The notes beneath the pieces are model-generated. The model did no database searches, was not told the DNA's origin, and was given only the letters and a program-made list of their open reading frames with translations. Below, piece after piece: positions 11,668 to 21,499 of a stretch of DNA of 64,000 nucleotides; the stretch's first letter is position 1; each line of letters begins with the position of its first letter. The stretch comes from Pectinophora gossypiella (taxonomy: Eukaryota > Arthropoda > Insecta > Lepidoptera > Gelechiidae), in assembly GCF_024362695.1 (NCBI RefSeq), contig NC_065417.1, forward strand, positions 9,231,001 through 9,295,000, written 5' to 3'. Both the position numbers and the translations under genes were made by a program.

Positions 11668-11712
11668 CTTCCATGGTCTAGTAGTTAGAGCGATCGGCTT
11701 CTAGCCTGATCG
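11668..11712 (+). mobile_element. tRNA-like SINE head remnant
   Basis: CCATGGTCTAGTAGTTAGAG matches the A-box region of SINE family A (GGTCTAGTGGTTAGAGCG). The B box and body are absent; the sequence runs instead into a CCA/ACCAA low-complexity tract (11713-11760). Confidence 0.4.
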
Positions 11713-11760
11713 GTCACCACCACCAAACCAACCAATCAACCAACCACCAAACCAACTCTG
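11713..11760. repeat. ACCA-rich low-complexity tract
   Basis: Irregular repeats of CACCACCA, AACCAACCAA and ACCACCAAACC. It is pyrimidine-poor on the plus strand and directly follows a SINE head remnant, so it may be a degenerated tail. Confidence 0.6.
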
Positions 11761-12239
11761 ACCAGACTCTTTCGAACTGACCACTCAAATCTAGTTTAAA
11801 TTTAGAATAGTACCTAATTCGTGCTTCCACGTACCACGATTATTATTTTAAATCCGTAGTAAGTACTCATAAAAAGAAACATTGCTATACAGGTTTGTAG
11901 GAATTTTAATATTTTAAAAGCTGTGTAATTTACAACTGTAAATAAAATTATGCATCCAGTTGGCTATACCACCCCGAACTTAACCCTATCGAATTGCAGT
12001 TTCAAGTTACTTTCTAGCTGAACTTACATTGTAATATCCTTGATCGACACAAGTCGTAAGAAAACCTGAATTAAAGTCCACTGAATTCGAAGAATACTCA
12101 CTTATTTTTATCACACTGGTTATGAGGGGGACTACCAACCTACAATTTGAAAAGCTTCTTTCTCTATGATGTGAATCTCATATGAAACTTACCAACTTGT
12201 AGACCATCATAGTATGCAAATAAATAATATTGAATATGA

Positions 12240-12325
12240 ACTTCAGCAACTCACCAGGGTTGTTATTGAGTCGCCAAAGGCCCCTCACATGGCTCATGTA
12301 ACTACTTACTTATAACCCGGACAAT
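12240..12325 (-). mobile_element. SINE family B fragment
   Basis: On the plus strand it contains ACCAGGGTTGTTATTGAGTC, GCCAAAGGCCCCT and ACATGGCTCATGTAACTACT, the reverse complement of the family B 3' half seen at 57540-57640. It is truncated on both sides. Confidence 0.7.
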
Positions 12326-12467
12326 CGGACATCACTAAAGACAATATTAAGTAAAATTTAGGTTATTGTTTACAAAACAGAGTGACTACTGAACTTTGTA
12401 TAACTAAGTAACATAACCGTTTAGTTAACAAATAATAAACTTTATACCTACATAACTACATAAACAA

Positions 12468-12640
12468 GCGGCAAAGAAAGAGGGTAGGCAGATATGTCTG
12501 CCCGTAGAAAATTATGGATCTACCTACTCCACTCCAATCTCATCAGTCATCCCGTGATTATGGCACTTGCAACAGTGTCTAAATATTGGGAGTCCCCCTA
12601 CCTTAAACGCGGTAAGAACCCGTTATTATATTTTAACTCA
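12468..12640 (+). mobile_element. Palindromic element PAL, copy lacking its left arm
   Basis: Shares the interior GAAAGAGGGTAGGCAGATAT through CATCCCGTGATTATGGCACT, and the right arm TTAAACGCGGTAAGAACCCG, with the complete copy at 21500-21790. The left inverted arm is absent and replaced by unrelated sequence. The short ORF over it (12494-12703) is a by-product of nucleotide homology. Confidence 0.75.
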
Positions 12641-13320
12641 GAATGGACCAACATGTTGAAATGCCTTTGCGACATGCCTACACACATACACTTTAGAAGT
12701 TAAATAAAAATAATGCTTAGTAGTGACGTATTTGGATTGTTTATAACAAACTCAAAAATACACTTATGGTGATAACATGGAAAATAAATAATACCCAGAA
12801 GAATCTTACTTTACAAAAGTCCATTGAACAAGTTACAAATTCAAATGTTGTACTTATTATGTGAAATTCAAATCGAAATACTTACTTATACAGCTAAACA
12901 CGTGATCTGATGGGCTTATGAAATGGTAAACGATGTGAAGATTTGTTTTTTATGATGGAAAATTTCCTCGATTATTGTTCTTGTCGTGTAAAATAACCGA
13001 ACGCAATAAGCCTGGTGTCATGGTTAGTACTGGCCCACAATCATATCTGATCAACCACAATATGTATTCTTATCAGTCATAATAAAAAAATAACTTCACA
13101 TAATTAACATAGCGAAAAGTTTTTCGATAAATACACAAAAAAACAACTTAGCAAAACTTTGGTTATAAAAATAAGTAAGTAATACAAAGTTCTGTAGACA
13201 CTCTGTTCTGTAAACAACCAAACCAAAGATTTGCAATTCTTTTTAGTGTAAGTAATTGAAAACGTAACGACACGAATGGAGAACAAAATTTTAGTAAGTA
13301 TTTGGGTAGTGATGCCCACA

Positions 13321-13500
13321 TCCCGAGAAATGCATTTCGGGAGTATGTCACCTAACATAATTATATTGGGATGGTTTTCTCTTCGCGGGTTGGAAGGTCA
13401 GACAGGCAGTCGGCTTCTGTAGAACCGGACCTGTAGAATCTTCACGTTAAGTAAGCGAACCCCATGAAATAAACGGGATAATGCTAGGGGGATAATGACA
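13321..13500 (+). mobile_element. SINE family D, 3' two-thirds
   Basis: Begins at TCCCGAGAAATGCATTTCGG, then TTCGCGGGTTGGAAGGTCAG, CAGTCGGCTTCTGTAGAA, CCGGACCTGTAGAATCTTC and GGGATAATGCTAGGGGGATA. Homologous copies are 13903-14209, 27484-27618 and 54213-54415. The tRNA-like head seen in the second copy is missing here. Confidence 0.75.
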
Positions 13501-13737
13501 TTGAGGCAAACTCCATAGGTATCAACGATAGGTTGGTAATCTGTCAATTTGTCTGTGTTTTTCCTAATACTTCAACACCAAGTGTAGTTGCAAGTTCTCT
13601 TTAGTTGAGGAAGTAAGCGCAAGTGAGAGCTGGTACTTATATTCGAATTACAGTCTTGAGGTACGATTGTACTCTCTACTTCGATTCATTAGTTCGAACG
13701 TCGAACAAGTGAGAATAATCTCACTAGTTCTGTATTT

Positions 13738-13868
13738 AATTTAAGGTTCATCATATCCATCTTTGGACTTCGTATCAACAGTGGCTGCAAGTTGTCTTTG
13801 ATTACTTGTGGCTCTGCCCACCCCATTAGGGATTACGGGCGTGAGTTTATGTATGTATGTATGTATGT
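13738..13868 (+). mobile_element. Family E retroposon with (ATGT)n tail
   Basis: Contains GGTTCATCATATCCATC, CGTATCAACAGTGGCTGCAA, GATTACTTGTGGCTCTGCCC, then GGGCGTGAGTTTATG and tandem ATGT. The terminal 35 or so bases match the 3' end of the LINE at 7172-7627, including the (ATGT)n tail. Family E may therefore be a SINE mobilised by that LINE, or simply its 3' untranslated region. Confidence 0.7.
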
Positions 13869-13902
13869 AGTTCTGTATTTACGTAATTACTGCTGGGACT
13901 TC

Positions 13903-14209
13903 CGGCCATGGTATCCCCGTTGGTAGAACGCCTGACGTTCACTTTGAGGTCGCAGGTCCAAATACCAACACATCTAAACCAATGATTTTAGATTTTGTTT
14001 TCCAATTCATGGTTGGATCATAAATGATTATCACGTGCTCGGCGGTTAAGGAAAATATCGTGAGGAAACTCATATTCCCGAGAAATGCATTTATATATAC
14101 ATTGGAAGTATGTGACCTCACCTCTATTGGGCTAGTTAGACAGTCAGTCGCTTCTGTAAAAAACCGGACCTGTCAAATCTTCAGGTTAGGCAAGCGAGGG
14201 AGATGATGA
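13903..14209 (+). mobile_element. tRNA-derived SINE, family D, near full length
   Basis: The tRNA-like head CCCGTTGGTAGAACGCC carries an A-box-like segment, and GGTCCAAATACC (13955-13966) stands at the B-box position. Downstream are GGTTAAGGAAAATATCGTGA, CCCGAGAAATGCATTT, the CAGTCGCTTCTGTAAAAA block and a GATGATGA-type 3' end. A single-base indel in the head and a missing GGTTTTCCCTTCGCGGGTTG segment show decay. The small ORFs on both strands are shadows. Confidence 0.75.
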
Positions 14210-14529
14210 CTTTGACTCACTAGTTCGAAGATCATGGATCAAACCAGTGAGTCGAGTGAGCTCATGTGAAGCTTACTTTATGTAAAAAAGCTTATTATGT
14301 ATAAGATTAATGACTACCCAAATGATAAAAATGTCTGGTATTGAATGTGTTCCTCTAGTTATTAAATAACTTGTAATGTATACCCTCATTGATTTTAAAA
14401 GATGTGTTGCTGTTGCAGTTTCTTGTCATTTCTTCTCCTCAGCCATAACACCATGCGAAATGACGTAAATTCAAAAAATGTTACATTGACCTTCAATAAG
14501 TTTATCCATGATAATTACGTTGAAGAAAT

Positions 14530-14567
14530 GATTCTGAATTCAGAATTCTGATTCTGAATTCTGAATA
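14530..14567. repeat. Short tandem/palindromic GAATTC cluster
   Basis: GATTCTGAATTC/AGAATTCT units repeat three times within 38 bases, giving overlapping GAATTC palindromes. Likely slippage-derived; no other role is visible. Confidence 0.6.
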
Positions 14568-14942
14568 GACGATGAGTCCTGTTATGTCCGGCTGTTAGCC
14601 ACGAAGCGATCATTGTACCAAGATTGTATCAAAGAGTACATAATAAGATCTTACCTATCTATAAATAACTTCGTTATACTGTGCCACACGCGTCGTGTTA
14701 ATTTCTATAGTTTTTCCTAGAACCCTCCCGAGCTTGTGCATTGTTTTATGGCTGTATGTAATTTAATCACTTCTGTTCAAACACTACATTGTTACTATAA
14801 CATTGATGAGTGCCGTGAGTGCCGTACTTGACGACAGTTTAATATTACCATCTTGTGGTAGGCGAAAATACTATTTCTAGATAATCTATTTATACTTGAA
14901 TACTGTAAATTCTAAAGAAAATGTTGTAATAATGAATTCTTT

Positions 14943-15030
14943 AGCTTCTTCCTCTATCGTGTGGGTGGGTTGGGGGAATGACCGAATCAACCATCCTTAG
15001 TGACTGGATTTAGTATTTACTGAGCCGCCT
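14943..15030 (-). mobile_element. SINE family B 3' fragment
   Basis: CTTCTTCCTCTATCGTGTGG through AATCAACCATCCTTAGTGAC to TGAGCCGCC matches the reverse complement of the family B tail. It is diverged, and the head and core are missing. Confidence 0.6.
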
Positions 15031-15517
15031 AACACAGTTTAAAAAAAACATTGTAGGTAATACTCGCTATCGACAAATCTGAAAGACTTAGTTACATAAG
15101 TAACTTAAACAATTTTATGTAAAAAATCCTAAAATGCTTAATTCCTAATCCTATACTAATAAGAAAAATAAGAGGAATAATTATTCTAACTTTAATAAAG
15201 ACTGCTTTGTGTACTAAATTACTAATTTGGAGATGGTTTGTTGTACACTGTAATTGTCACATATAATATGTGTAATTTTAGTAATTGTCTTGTTTGTTAA
15301 TTTTTATATTATATGATGAAGTAGTACTTAATAAATAAATAAACAAGCAGTAACTTTTTAAATAAAAATTGTATATTAACAGAAACCCACATCTACCCGA
15401 AGTAAGGCTACGCCGTAAGGCTACGACTATATGAGCAGGGCAAGCATTTCCAAAACTAAAACTAAAAAACACAAACAAACTCAGATTGTTTCTACAAAAT
15501 TTTAAATACTACATATA

Positions 15518-15544
15518 CACTTCTCATCAAAAAAATCGAAACAC
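15518..15544. repeat. Tc1 inverted terminal repeat (left)
   Basis: 27 bp, an exact reverse complement of 17127-17153, adjoining the TA at 15516-15517. The A-rich core (ATCAAAAAAATCG) would place the transposase binding site close to the end. Confidence 0.95.
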
Positions 15545-15782
15545 CTTGCAAGTTTACGTTTTGTCAGGATTATCAGAAAAATGTGTACATTTAGGAATGA
15601 ATGTTAAATGTCGTTTAATAGTGAGTAATATGAGCTTATCAAATCTTAATGTTAATGTTCTAAATTTAAATGAATTTTTCATAGGTTTCGTATTTTGTTA
15701 AATGAGTCATTTTTATTCCGTATGGAGTATAAAGGAAATGGATAAAACAACACACGTAAATGAAAAAAAAAGCTAAAAAACG

Positions 15783-15788
15783 TTTATT
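15783..15788 (-). terminator. Polyadenylation signal overlapping the transposase stop codon
   Basis: On the minus strand the stop TAA is followed directly by ATAAA, so that AATAAA begins with the last A of the stop codon. Such overlap gives a very short 3' UTR, which suits a compact transposon. Use of this signal is inferred. Confidence 0.6.
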
Positions 15789-16816
15789 TAATAACTTGTA
15801 TTCCCTCCCAGAGCTCTAATTACTGCTTCCATACGGTTCTTCATCGATCGGATGAGAGTCACGATCACATGCTGTGGTATATTGTCCCATTCCTCTTGGA
15901 TTGCATCTTGCAGCTGGCTAAGTGTTTCTGGGGCAGGATCTCTTGCTCGAATTCGTCTCTTTAATTCATCCCACAGATGTTCAATGGGATTCATGTCCGG
16001 GCTTCTTGCTGGCCATTCCATAATAGAGATATCGACTTCGTTAAGATAATCTCGTACAACGCCCGCGGTGTGAGCCCTAGCATTGTCGTGCATGAATATG
16101 AAGCCGTTGCCAATAAAATGTGCATAGGGCATCACATGAGGCTCGAGACACTCTTCGACGTACCGATGACAGTTTAGTGCAGGCAGACGTGGCCCAGACA
16201 CGAAAGCAAGCTCTGTCTTACCGTCGGCGCTGATTCCTCCCCAAACCGTCCACGAACCGCCACCATAGCTGACCTTTTCTTCAATGCAGCATTGTGCATA
16301 GCGTTCTCCGTCTCTTCTGTAGACCTTGTTCCTTCCGTCGTTACCATACAGCATAATTTTACACTCATCAGAAAAGAGAACTTTGCTCCACTGTAGGTAT
16401 GACCAATTTAGGTGCTCACGTGCAAAGTTAAGGCGCGCTCTTCGATGGTCTGCAGTTAATTTCGGCCCATTTGCTGGCTTATGCGGTACCAGTCCACGAT
16501 CCTTCAACCTTCTTCTAATTGTAGAGTCACTTACAGCCACCCTTCGTACAACACGAAGCCGCTGCTGCAGTTGAAAAGCGTTAAGGCGTCGATTTCTTAA
16601 AGAAGTTGTTACAATAAATCGATCATCTCGCTCAGAAGTGACCCGATTCCTGCCAGATCCTGAACGGCGCGTGAACAAACCAGTCTCCCGATAACGTTTA
16701 TAGACTCTATGAACAGATGACAGGCTTAGATGCAGTCTTGCAGCCACAACACGCTGACTAAGGCCAGAATCCAGCAATGCCACAACTTGGGCGGCTTCTG
16801 TGGGCGAAGTATCCAT
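15788..16816 (-). CDS. Tc1-family transposase, intact
   Basis: A 342-aa cut-and-paste transposase, the usual length for Tc1. The N-terminus has a paired-like DNA-binding region: a first helix-turn-helix about residues 7-45 (EAAQVVALL...VHRVYKRY), a GRNR linker at 55-58 resembling the GRPR AT-hook, and a second helical domain about 60-112. The DDE domain carries D150 in FSDE, D244 in MHDNARAH and E279 in SPDMNPIEH. The last two are separated by exactly 34 residues, so the triad is DD34E. The VWGGIS and SPDxNPIEHLW signatures typical of Tc1 are present. The ATG at 16816 was chosen because the family usually starts just before this helix-turn-helix. There are no stops or frameshifts. It acts in the nucleus on the 27-bp ends of the element, inserting at TA. 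Shadow ORFs on the other strand are ignored. Activity is inferred, not shown. Confidence 0.95.
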   Translation of the reverse strand: MDTSPTEAAQVVALLDSGLSQRVVAARLHLSLSSVHRVYKRYRETGLFTRRSGSGRNRVTSERDDRFIVTTSLRNRRLNAFQLQQRLRVVRRVAVSDSTIRRRLKDRGLVPHKPANGPKLTADHRRARLNFAREHLNWSYLQWSKVLFSDECKIMLYGNDGRNKVYRRDGERYAQCCIEEKVSYGGGSWTVWGGISADGKTELAFVSGPRLPALNCHRYVEECLEPHVMPYAHFIGNGFIFMHDNARAHTAGVVRDYLNEVDISIMEWPARSPDMNPIEHLWDELKRRIRARDPAPETLSQLQDAIQEEWDNIPQHVIVTLIRSMKNRMEAVIRALGGNTSY

Positions 16817-17126
16817 ACGTTTTAGAAAAAAAACCTTTTTTCAGACGTCCCAAAGTCACAGTATTGAAATAAAAAACAAAAAGTTTAAGGATAGGCGCCA
16901 ATTTTTAGTTTTTAAACGCTAAATGTACTCCAACCCTAAACACACATTTGTCTCAAAACAGTGATTCATTTCGTTTATAAGATAAACAAATGAAGTTCTA
17001 ATTTTGAATTTAGAATTTTCGCTTATTACTGTAATGGCCAAACTGCCAGCTATACATTTATGTATTTTTTTTCATCGTATGAATTCTTTTTTGTGTTAAA
17101 TTCGGTCAGAAACAATGAAAACGGAA

Positions 17127-17153
17127 GTGTTTCGATTTTTTTGATGAGAAGTG
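17127..17153. repeat. Tc1 inverted terminal repeat (right)
   Basis: 27 bp, a perfect partner of 15518-15544, followed by the TA at 17154-17155. It lies about 310 bp from the transposase start codon, leaving room for a promoter and 5' UTR. Confidence 0.95.
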
Positions 17154-17159
17154 TATTTA

Positions 17160-17805
17160 ACTTTATTTAATATACTTAAAAATATTAGCCATTATAAAAA
17201 TATTATTTCTATTACAGATTCTGAAAGATCACTCGGGGAGAAACTACTAATCCTATGCAATGGTAAGTGACGTTTTACTTAATGTAATGCAAGTGAAAAA
17301 CCTATTTAAAAGTTATTGAATTATCGAGTCCATTCAAGTTCAGCTCCCTCCCATTCTAATATTAAAAAAAAAACGCAATGAAACTGAAAAGATGAGTCAA
17401 ACATTGCCTACATTGTCGTTGCGTTTACCTACACACCTCATGTACTGACGTGTTCGAACAATGGCACCCGTTTCCTCAGACGAATGTCGCATTGTTTCGT
17501 TAAAAATATATTTTTTAAACGCATTAAGAGCCCACCCCAGTGGCCAGTGCATCCCAAGATTTCGACACTAAAACTTTGATTTACGACTCGCGCCCGCCGA
17601 TTGCGCACTAAAGTGGCACTTACGTCACTTTCAATTTTAAACGCGTACCTTCCTCACACCGGGATGGGTCTTGTATCTGTGGTAACATGCTACTTCCCAT
17701 TCAAGGCCAAGGAAGAAATAAAAATTCGTACTTACTGCTTAACTTCCTAGATATATTTAATTAAGTTGTCGAGCATGCATAAAATCTTTGTTGAAAGCGG
17801 AAGAA
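17160..17805. other. Unassigned stretch
   Basis: Unique-looking sequence with a mildly GC-richer part near 17530-17660. No repeat, exon or RNA gene recognised. Confidence 0.4.
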
Positions 17806-17817
17806 TAAAAAATGGTA

Positions 17818-17890
17818 TGTCATGATCGTAGTAAGTGGAATTCCGTAGTCTCTGCCTACCCCAACGGGAAGTAGGCGTCATGTTATGTAA
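17818..17890 (+). pseudogene. LINE polyprotein, terminal 18 codons
   Basis: The frame 17818-17874 encodes CHDRSKWNSVVSAYPNGK and a TAG stop. It closely matches the C-terminus of the LINE at 7172-7607 (CQDRSKWNSIVSAYPGGK). The 3' tail GTAGGCGTCATGTTATGTA follows. It is an extremely 5'-truncated copy with the ending still open, and a family C element begins right after it. Confidence 0.8.
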
Positions 17891-17904
17891 AGGCCGAAAA
17901 GACA

Positions 17905-18065
17905 CTAACACAGTTGACTCGACCATTATAGACGGTGATACGGGTCACCGCCTAACACGTTGGTCTAACAGACACCCCGGTGAAGCGTGGATACTCAGTT
18001 CATCTTGTGATGGGTATAGCTCAGACTAGCCCAATTGGGAATAAAGTCGTGAGCTTATGTTACGT
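17905..18065 (+). mobile_element. Family C retroposon, longest plus-strand copy
   Basis: Contains AACACAGTTGACTCGACCAT, CGCCTAACACGTTGGTCTAA, GATACTCAGTTCATCTTGTG and CCAATTGGGAATAAAGTCGT, ending GAGCTTATGTTA. The tail is a variant of the LINE/family E ending. No open frame. Confidence 0.7.
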
Positions 18066-18069
18066 TTAA

Positions 18070-20060
18070 AAGGCCTTTCATTCATCCACTGGGAGAGATG
18101 CACCACGACAATGGTCCTCAAAGGATTGATAGAAACCATCACATTCGCTAGTTTTTCGCGCACAAAATTGTATATTATATTACCGTTCAAGTACATAACC
18201 TCTGGAAGAAAAGAAGAATAGACAACAAAAGAAAACAAAAGCTACACGTCGGAACACCCCGGACAGTTCATACAAAACACTTTGTTTTACACAGACACTA
18301 CACATTGACGTTATTGTACACGCGCATCTGTCTGTGTGACGTCTGATGCCCATACGATTGAAGACTAAAAGACCGAGGGGTGAGGTAAACCTAGCTCAGC
18401 CGCTGGTGGGGAGCGAAGAGTGACCATTCTATACGTAGTATTATTCCTTATTCATTGACTTCGGTGTGAGAAAAGGTACAAATAACTCGAAGCTTTTTAA
18501 CCGCCCCCGTTGTAAAAGTCTTCGCGTCGCGAATGTCCGTGTTACGCCGTAAAACTCACCATTCTCAACTCACAAGTAGGTAATATATAATTCATCTAAA
18601 TACATCTTTATAGGTGGCATTTCTATCGAAAATGGCTACTCAAACTACAGACAGGTAGTCATACACGCAAGTCACCAGAAGATAATCTTGCAGCCACACC
18701 TTTAATTGAAGTCCTGAAAAGCTAGCTACTATCATTTACATTTGTAGATAAGATATTTATAATTCTGTATTAGTATCACAGTTCACAGAGCTTTTAAGGT
18801 AAACAACCGTTAGCCGCGAGAAAAATAAAAGAGCACTCACCTGATTCAATGAAAAACAAACGATGGTGTTCTCCAAAAAATAAATCAGTAAAAGAAATTG
18901 CATTAAGTTACACGAGCGATCACCAACACTCACATTTAAAAAAATAATTATCAATTTGACACCCAGTGACATAAACGTTGAAATACCAACATGAAAAATA
19001 AACTTTAAAAAATGGAACGCGTTCACACATGGTTGTGTGAGTGAGTGAGCGTTCGAAAAATGAATTCGAAATCCGCGAATAAACGAACCCTCCGGATGAG
19101 ACGTCAGACGTTGTATCTCATTGTCTTCTTTGTAAGTGGTCAGTTGAAAGAAATGAGAACGTTTCATTATAATATTAAAGGGCTGACAGACGATACGCAC
19201 TTCCGTTCGGACGCCATATGCCGGCGATTCTATTTAATTTTCGAACGTATTATGATAATAACGCGTTGCGTGTAATGTTGAAATGTAACTCGTTTTGTAA
19301 TATTTCGCGGAATGACAAACGTTCGAAATTTGAACGCATCCTATATTAAGTTACGCAATATTTGATACACTATGTACTATAGTCATACGATGATAAGCCT
19401 ATATAACTTTTAGAAGCTTAAGTAATAAAATCAACTTATAATATAACTCAACATTACCACTAAAAGTCTACCTCAGACGTGTTCAATAATTAAACAAATT
19501 CAAATACTCACTTGAATTCTAAGAAACCTATAAACACATGAAAAGAACTAGCACCCTATAAACCTCAGAGCAGCGGCTTAGTTTTGTTGTAATCCTATAG
19601 AGACGTAAATCGCCAAGCTTTAATTACTTCCTCTCTCGAATAGCTCAATCAAAATCACATTCATTATCCGTTTTTAGAGTTCCATAAACAAAGGTCTTTA
19701 TCCGTAATACTTAAAGACAGGCTAAATGGTTCTTAGTACTGCTGAATGTAGGGCGGGGAAAACTGACGTAAGTACAAAACGAAACTGGTAATTAAATGAA
19801 GAAACTTATAATTAGTCCCAGTACATTGTGTGGACGGGAATAATAATGTTTTTTTTTCTTCTAAAGCTTGTCGAGGAGTAATGCTTAAGCAAAAAGGGGA
19901 ACAAGTTAGTGCTGTATGGTTGTAATTAAGACGTTTCTGTCGATCAATTGGTTCTACAATTTGAGTATCACGGTGCTTGAGCGTGATAAAGCATATTAAA
20001 AAGATCAGGTAGTGCGTTTTTTTGAAGTCCACACAGATTTTATGCCTAAAACAGTAATAA
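18070..20060. other. Unassigned stretch with possible older repeats
   Basis: Around 18330-18460 the text (GACCGAGGGGTGAGGTAAAC, CGCTGGTGGGGAGCGAAGAG) has the compact GC-balanced look of an interspersed repeat, but only one copy is present. A 147-codon minus ORF at 18757-19200 has no recognised domain and is A+T-biased hydrophobic shadow-like sequence. GCGTTCGAAAA at 19050 and TTCGAAATTTGAACGC at 19324 form weak inverted ends. Confidence 0.35.
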
Positions 20061-20064
20061 GGGT

Positions 20065-20192
20065 CCTAGCTAAATTGTAAAAGTTTATGACAATCGAAAG
20101 TGGCAGTGATAAAAATACAATATGGGATAGACAGTAACCTTATATCAATCTCATACAGTCGATTGTCATAATCGATTACAATTTGGCTAAGG
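20065..20192. mobile_element. Small MITE, family F copy 2
   Basis: About 128 bp with imperfect inverted ends of 35 bp. The left end is CTAGCTAAATTGTAAAAG...TTATGACAATCGA and the right end TCGATTGTCATAATCGATTA...CAATTTGGCTA. A subterminal GGCAGTGATAAAAAT links it to 241-356. The ends are compatible with a TA target site, as in Tc1/mariner-derived MITEs. Confidence 0.65.
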
Positions 20193-20332
20193 CCAAGGCA
20201 GGTCTATACCTAAAATACTTATGTTAGATTTACATCGATTAAAGAATAATACAGCAGATCCCATAGTTCGTTTCTACGACTTGCCCAAGATGATATTAAG
20301 CAGTTTAAAAAATCGATGCATTTATTACTAAC

Positions 20333-20596
20333 TTTTTTTTTACGTGATTTATTGTAGATTTGGCGCAAAAGAAACTACTTGGCCCGACAAATGGGGAGCG
20401 CTGAAGGCTCTCACCCGGTACAAAATTGAAGACAACAGGCCTGAAGGTGCCCAGTAGGGTTCGAACCTCGGCTCAGGGCGTCGTCTGGGAGAATAATATT
20501 TGAAAGAATTAATCGACTCTACGTATAGTAGGATAGCGGTAAGCGCTGAATGAGGAAAATCGTCGACCACGACGACCGACGGGGTCGGTATCGGGG
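20333..20596 (-). mobile_element. Family G retroposon, near full length
   Basis: Poly-T at 20333-20341 (poly-A on the element strand), then TACGTGATTTATTGTAGATT, ACTTGGCCCGACAAATGGGG, GGTGCCCAG, TCGAACCTCGGCTCAGG and the terminal GGTATCGGGG. Same boundaries as 2399-2660 and 46182-46491, but with more substitutions. No clear target duplication, so it is older. ORFs here are conserved only as nucleotide homology. Confidence 0.8.
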
Positions 20597-20692
20597 TTCT
20601 GAAGTGTTTGTTGCCGCGAGCTGATTGACCGCCTCTATGTCTAGAGGAACTAACTTAAAATAACTATACCATAGCTGGTGAAAAGTGGGTGT

Positions 20693-20745
20693 AGGTATAT
20701 TACTATTCACCTCTGCCCACCCCTTGGGGGATACAGGCGTGATGC
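20693..20745 (+). mobile_element. LINE-type 3' tail fragment
   Basis: CACCTCTGCCCACCCCTTGG, then GGATACAGGCGTGATG. It is the same terminal module as at 7590-7627 and 13806-13850, here with little else attached. Confidence 0.5.
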
Positions 20746-21449
20746 TTTATCATATTATGATTACTAAATATTTAAAACATTTTACTACCTATATTAAGTA
20801 GGTACATTTAGAAGGCATGAATAAATACATTTTAAAAATAAGCCTCGTTTACACTAGATGTGCCTATTTATTTTATGATTTGAGTAGCGCTATAAAAAAG
20901 CTGGACAAGTAACAAAAATACGGGGCGTTTTGCGTCCGATCCCCTTGCAGCTGATATACGAGTACGTACAGGATCGACCTTGACCAATTTACCTTCACCT
21001 TTCCTCATCCACGAATGTATTGAACGTGTCCGTGTCAATAGTCTGAAGCACGCTTGAGGCACATTTATCACACCTATAGCAATACGACATACATAAATAC
21101 GTAATCTTACGTCTGCGATAGGTTTGGCAGAACTAATTATTCTGAAAACTCAATTAGATGCGAAATATTTTCACCAAAAAAAATTCAAAGTAAAAAAGCT
21201 ATAGATCGATCGACACTAAATTAGGTACCTAAGTACATAACTCCCGTTAACCATAGGAACCCTAACGCTAGAGCTAATGGCTCTGTTTAGGAAGAGAGAC
21301 TGCACTGGTTTTAGGCGGATGAGACGTTGGACAAAAAATATATTTATATAAAACTGACTTATTCAAAGTACAAGGACGAACTTGGTTAGCAATTGAATAA
21401 AGTTGCGTTGGAGTTTTTTGCTACCAGCAGGTACTTAATCATAGGACAA

Positions 21450-21489
21450 CTTGCCTCCACTTTTGATTTTCGTATCAATAGTGGCAGCA
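21450..21489 (+). mobile_element. Family E fragment abutting the PAL insertion
   Basis: CTTGCCTCCACTTTTGATTT then CGTATCAATAGTGGCAGCAA matches family E (13765-13795). The match stops where the direct repeat flanking the PAL element begins. Confidence 0.45.
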
Positions 21490-21499
21490 AGTCCCTTAT

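Larger units (their letters stand above)
15518..17153 (-). mobile_element. Complete Tc1-type DNA transposon
   Basis: A 1636-bp element bounded by perfect 27-bp inverted repeats (15518-15544 and 17127-17153) whose outer end is CACTTCTCATC. It is flanked on each side by TA (15516-15517 and 17154-17155), the target duplication of the Tc1/mariner superfamily. One uninterrupted transposase gene lies inside on the minus strand. Size, short inverted repeats and the DD34E motif all agree with Tc1. Perfect repeats plus an open frame suggest a recent insertion, and it may be autonomous. No second copy or derived MITE was seen in this window. Confidence 0.95.

Noticed and set aside
18757..19200. 147-codon minus-strand ORF
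   Set aside because: Hydrophobic, F/L/I-rich content typical of A+T-rich reverse frames, no domain, and an opposing ORF overlaps it.
20349..20570. Conserved short protein shared by several loci
   Set aside because: The similar peptides at 20349, 4081, 45310 and 46046 come from nucleotide homology of family G copies in different frames, not from coding constraint.
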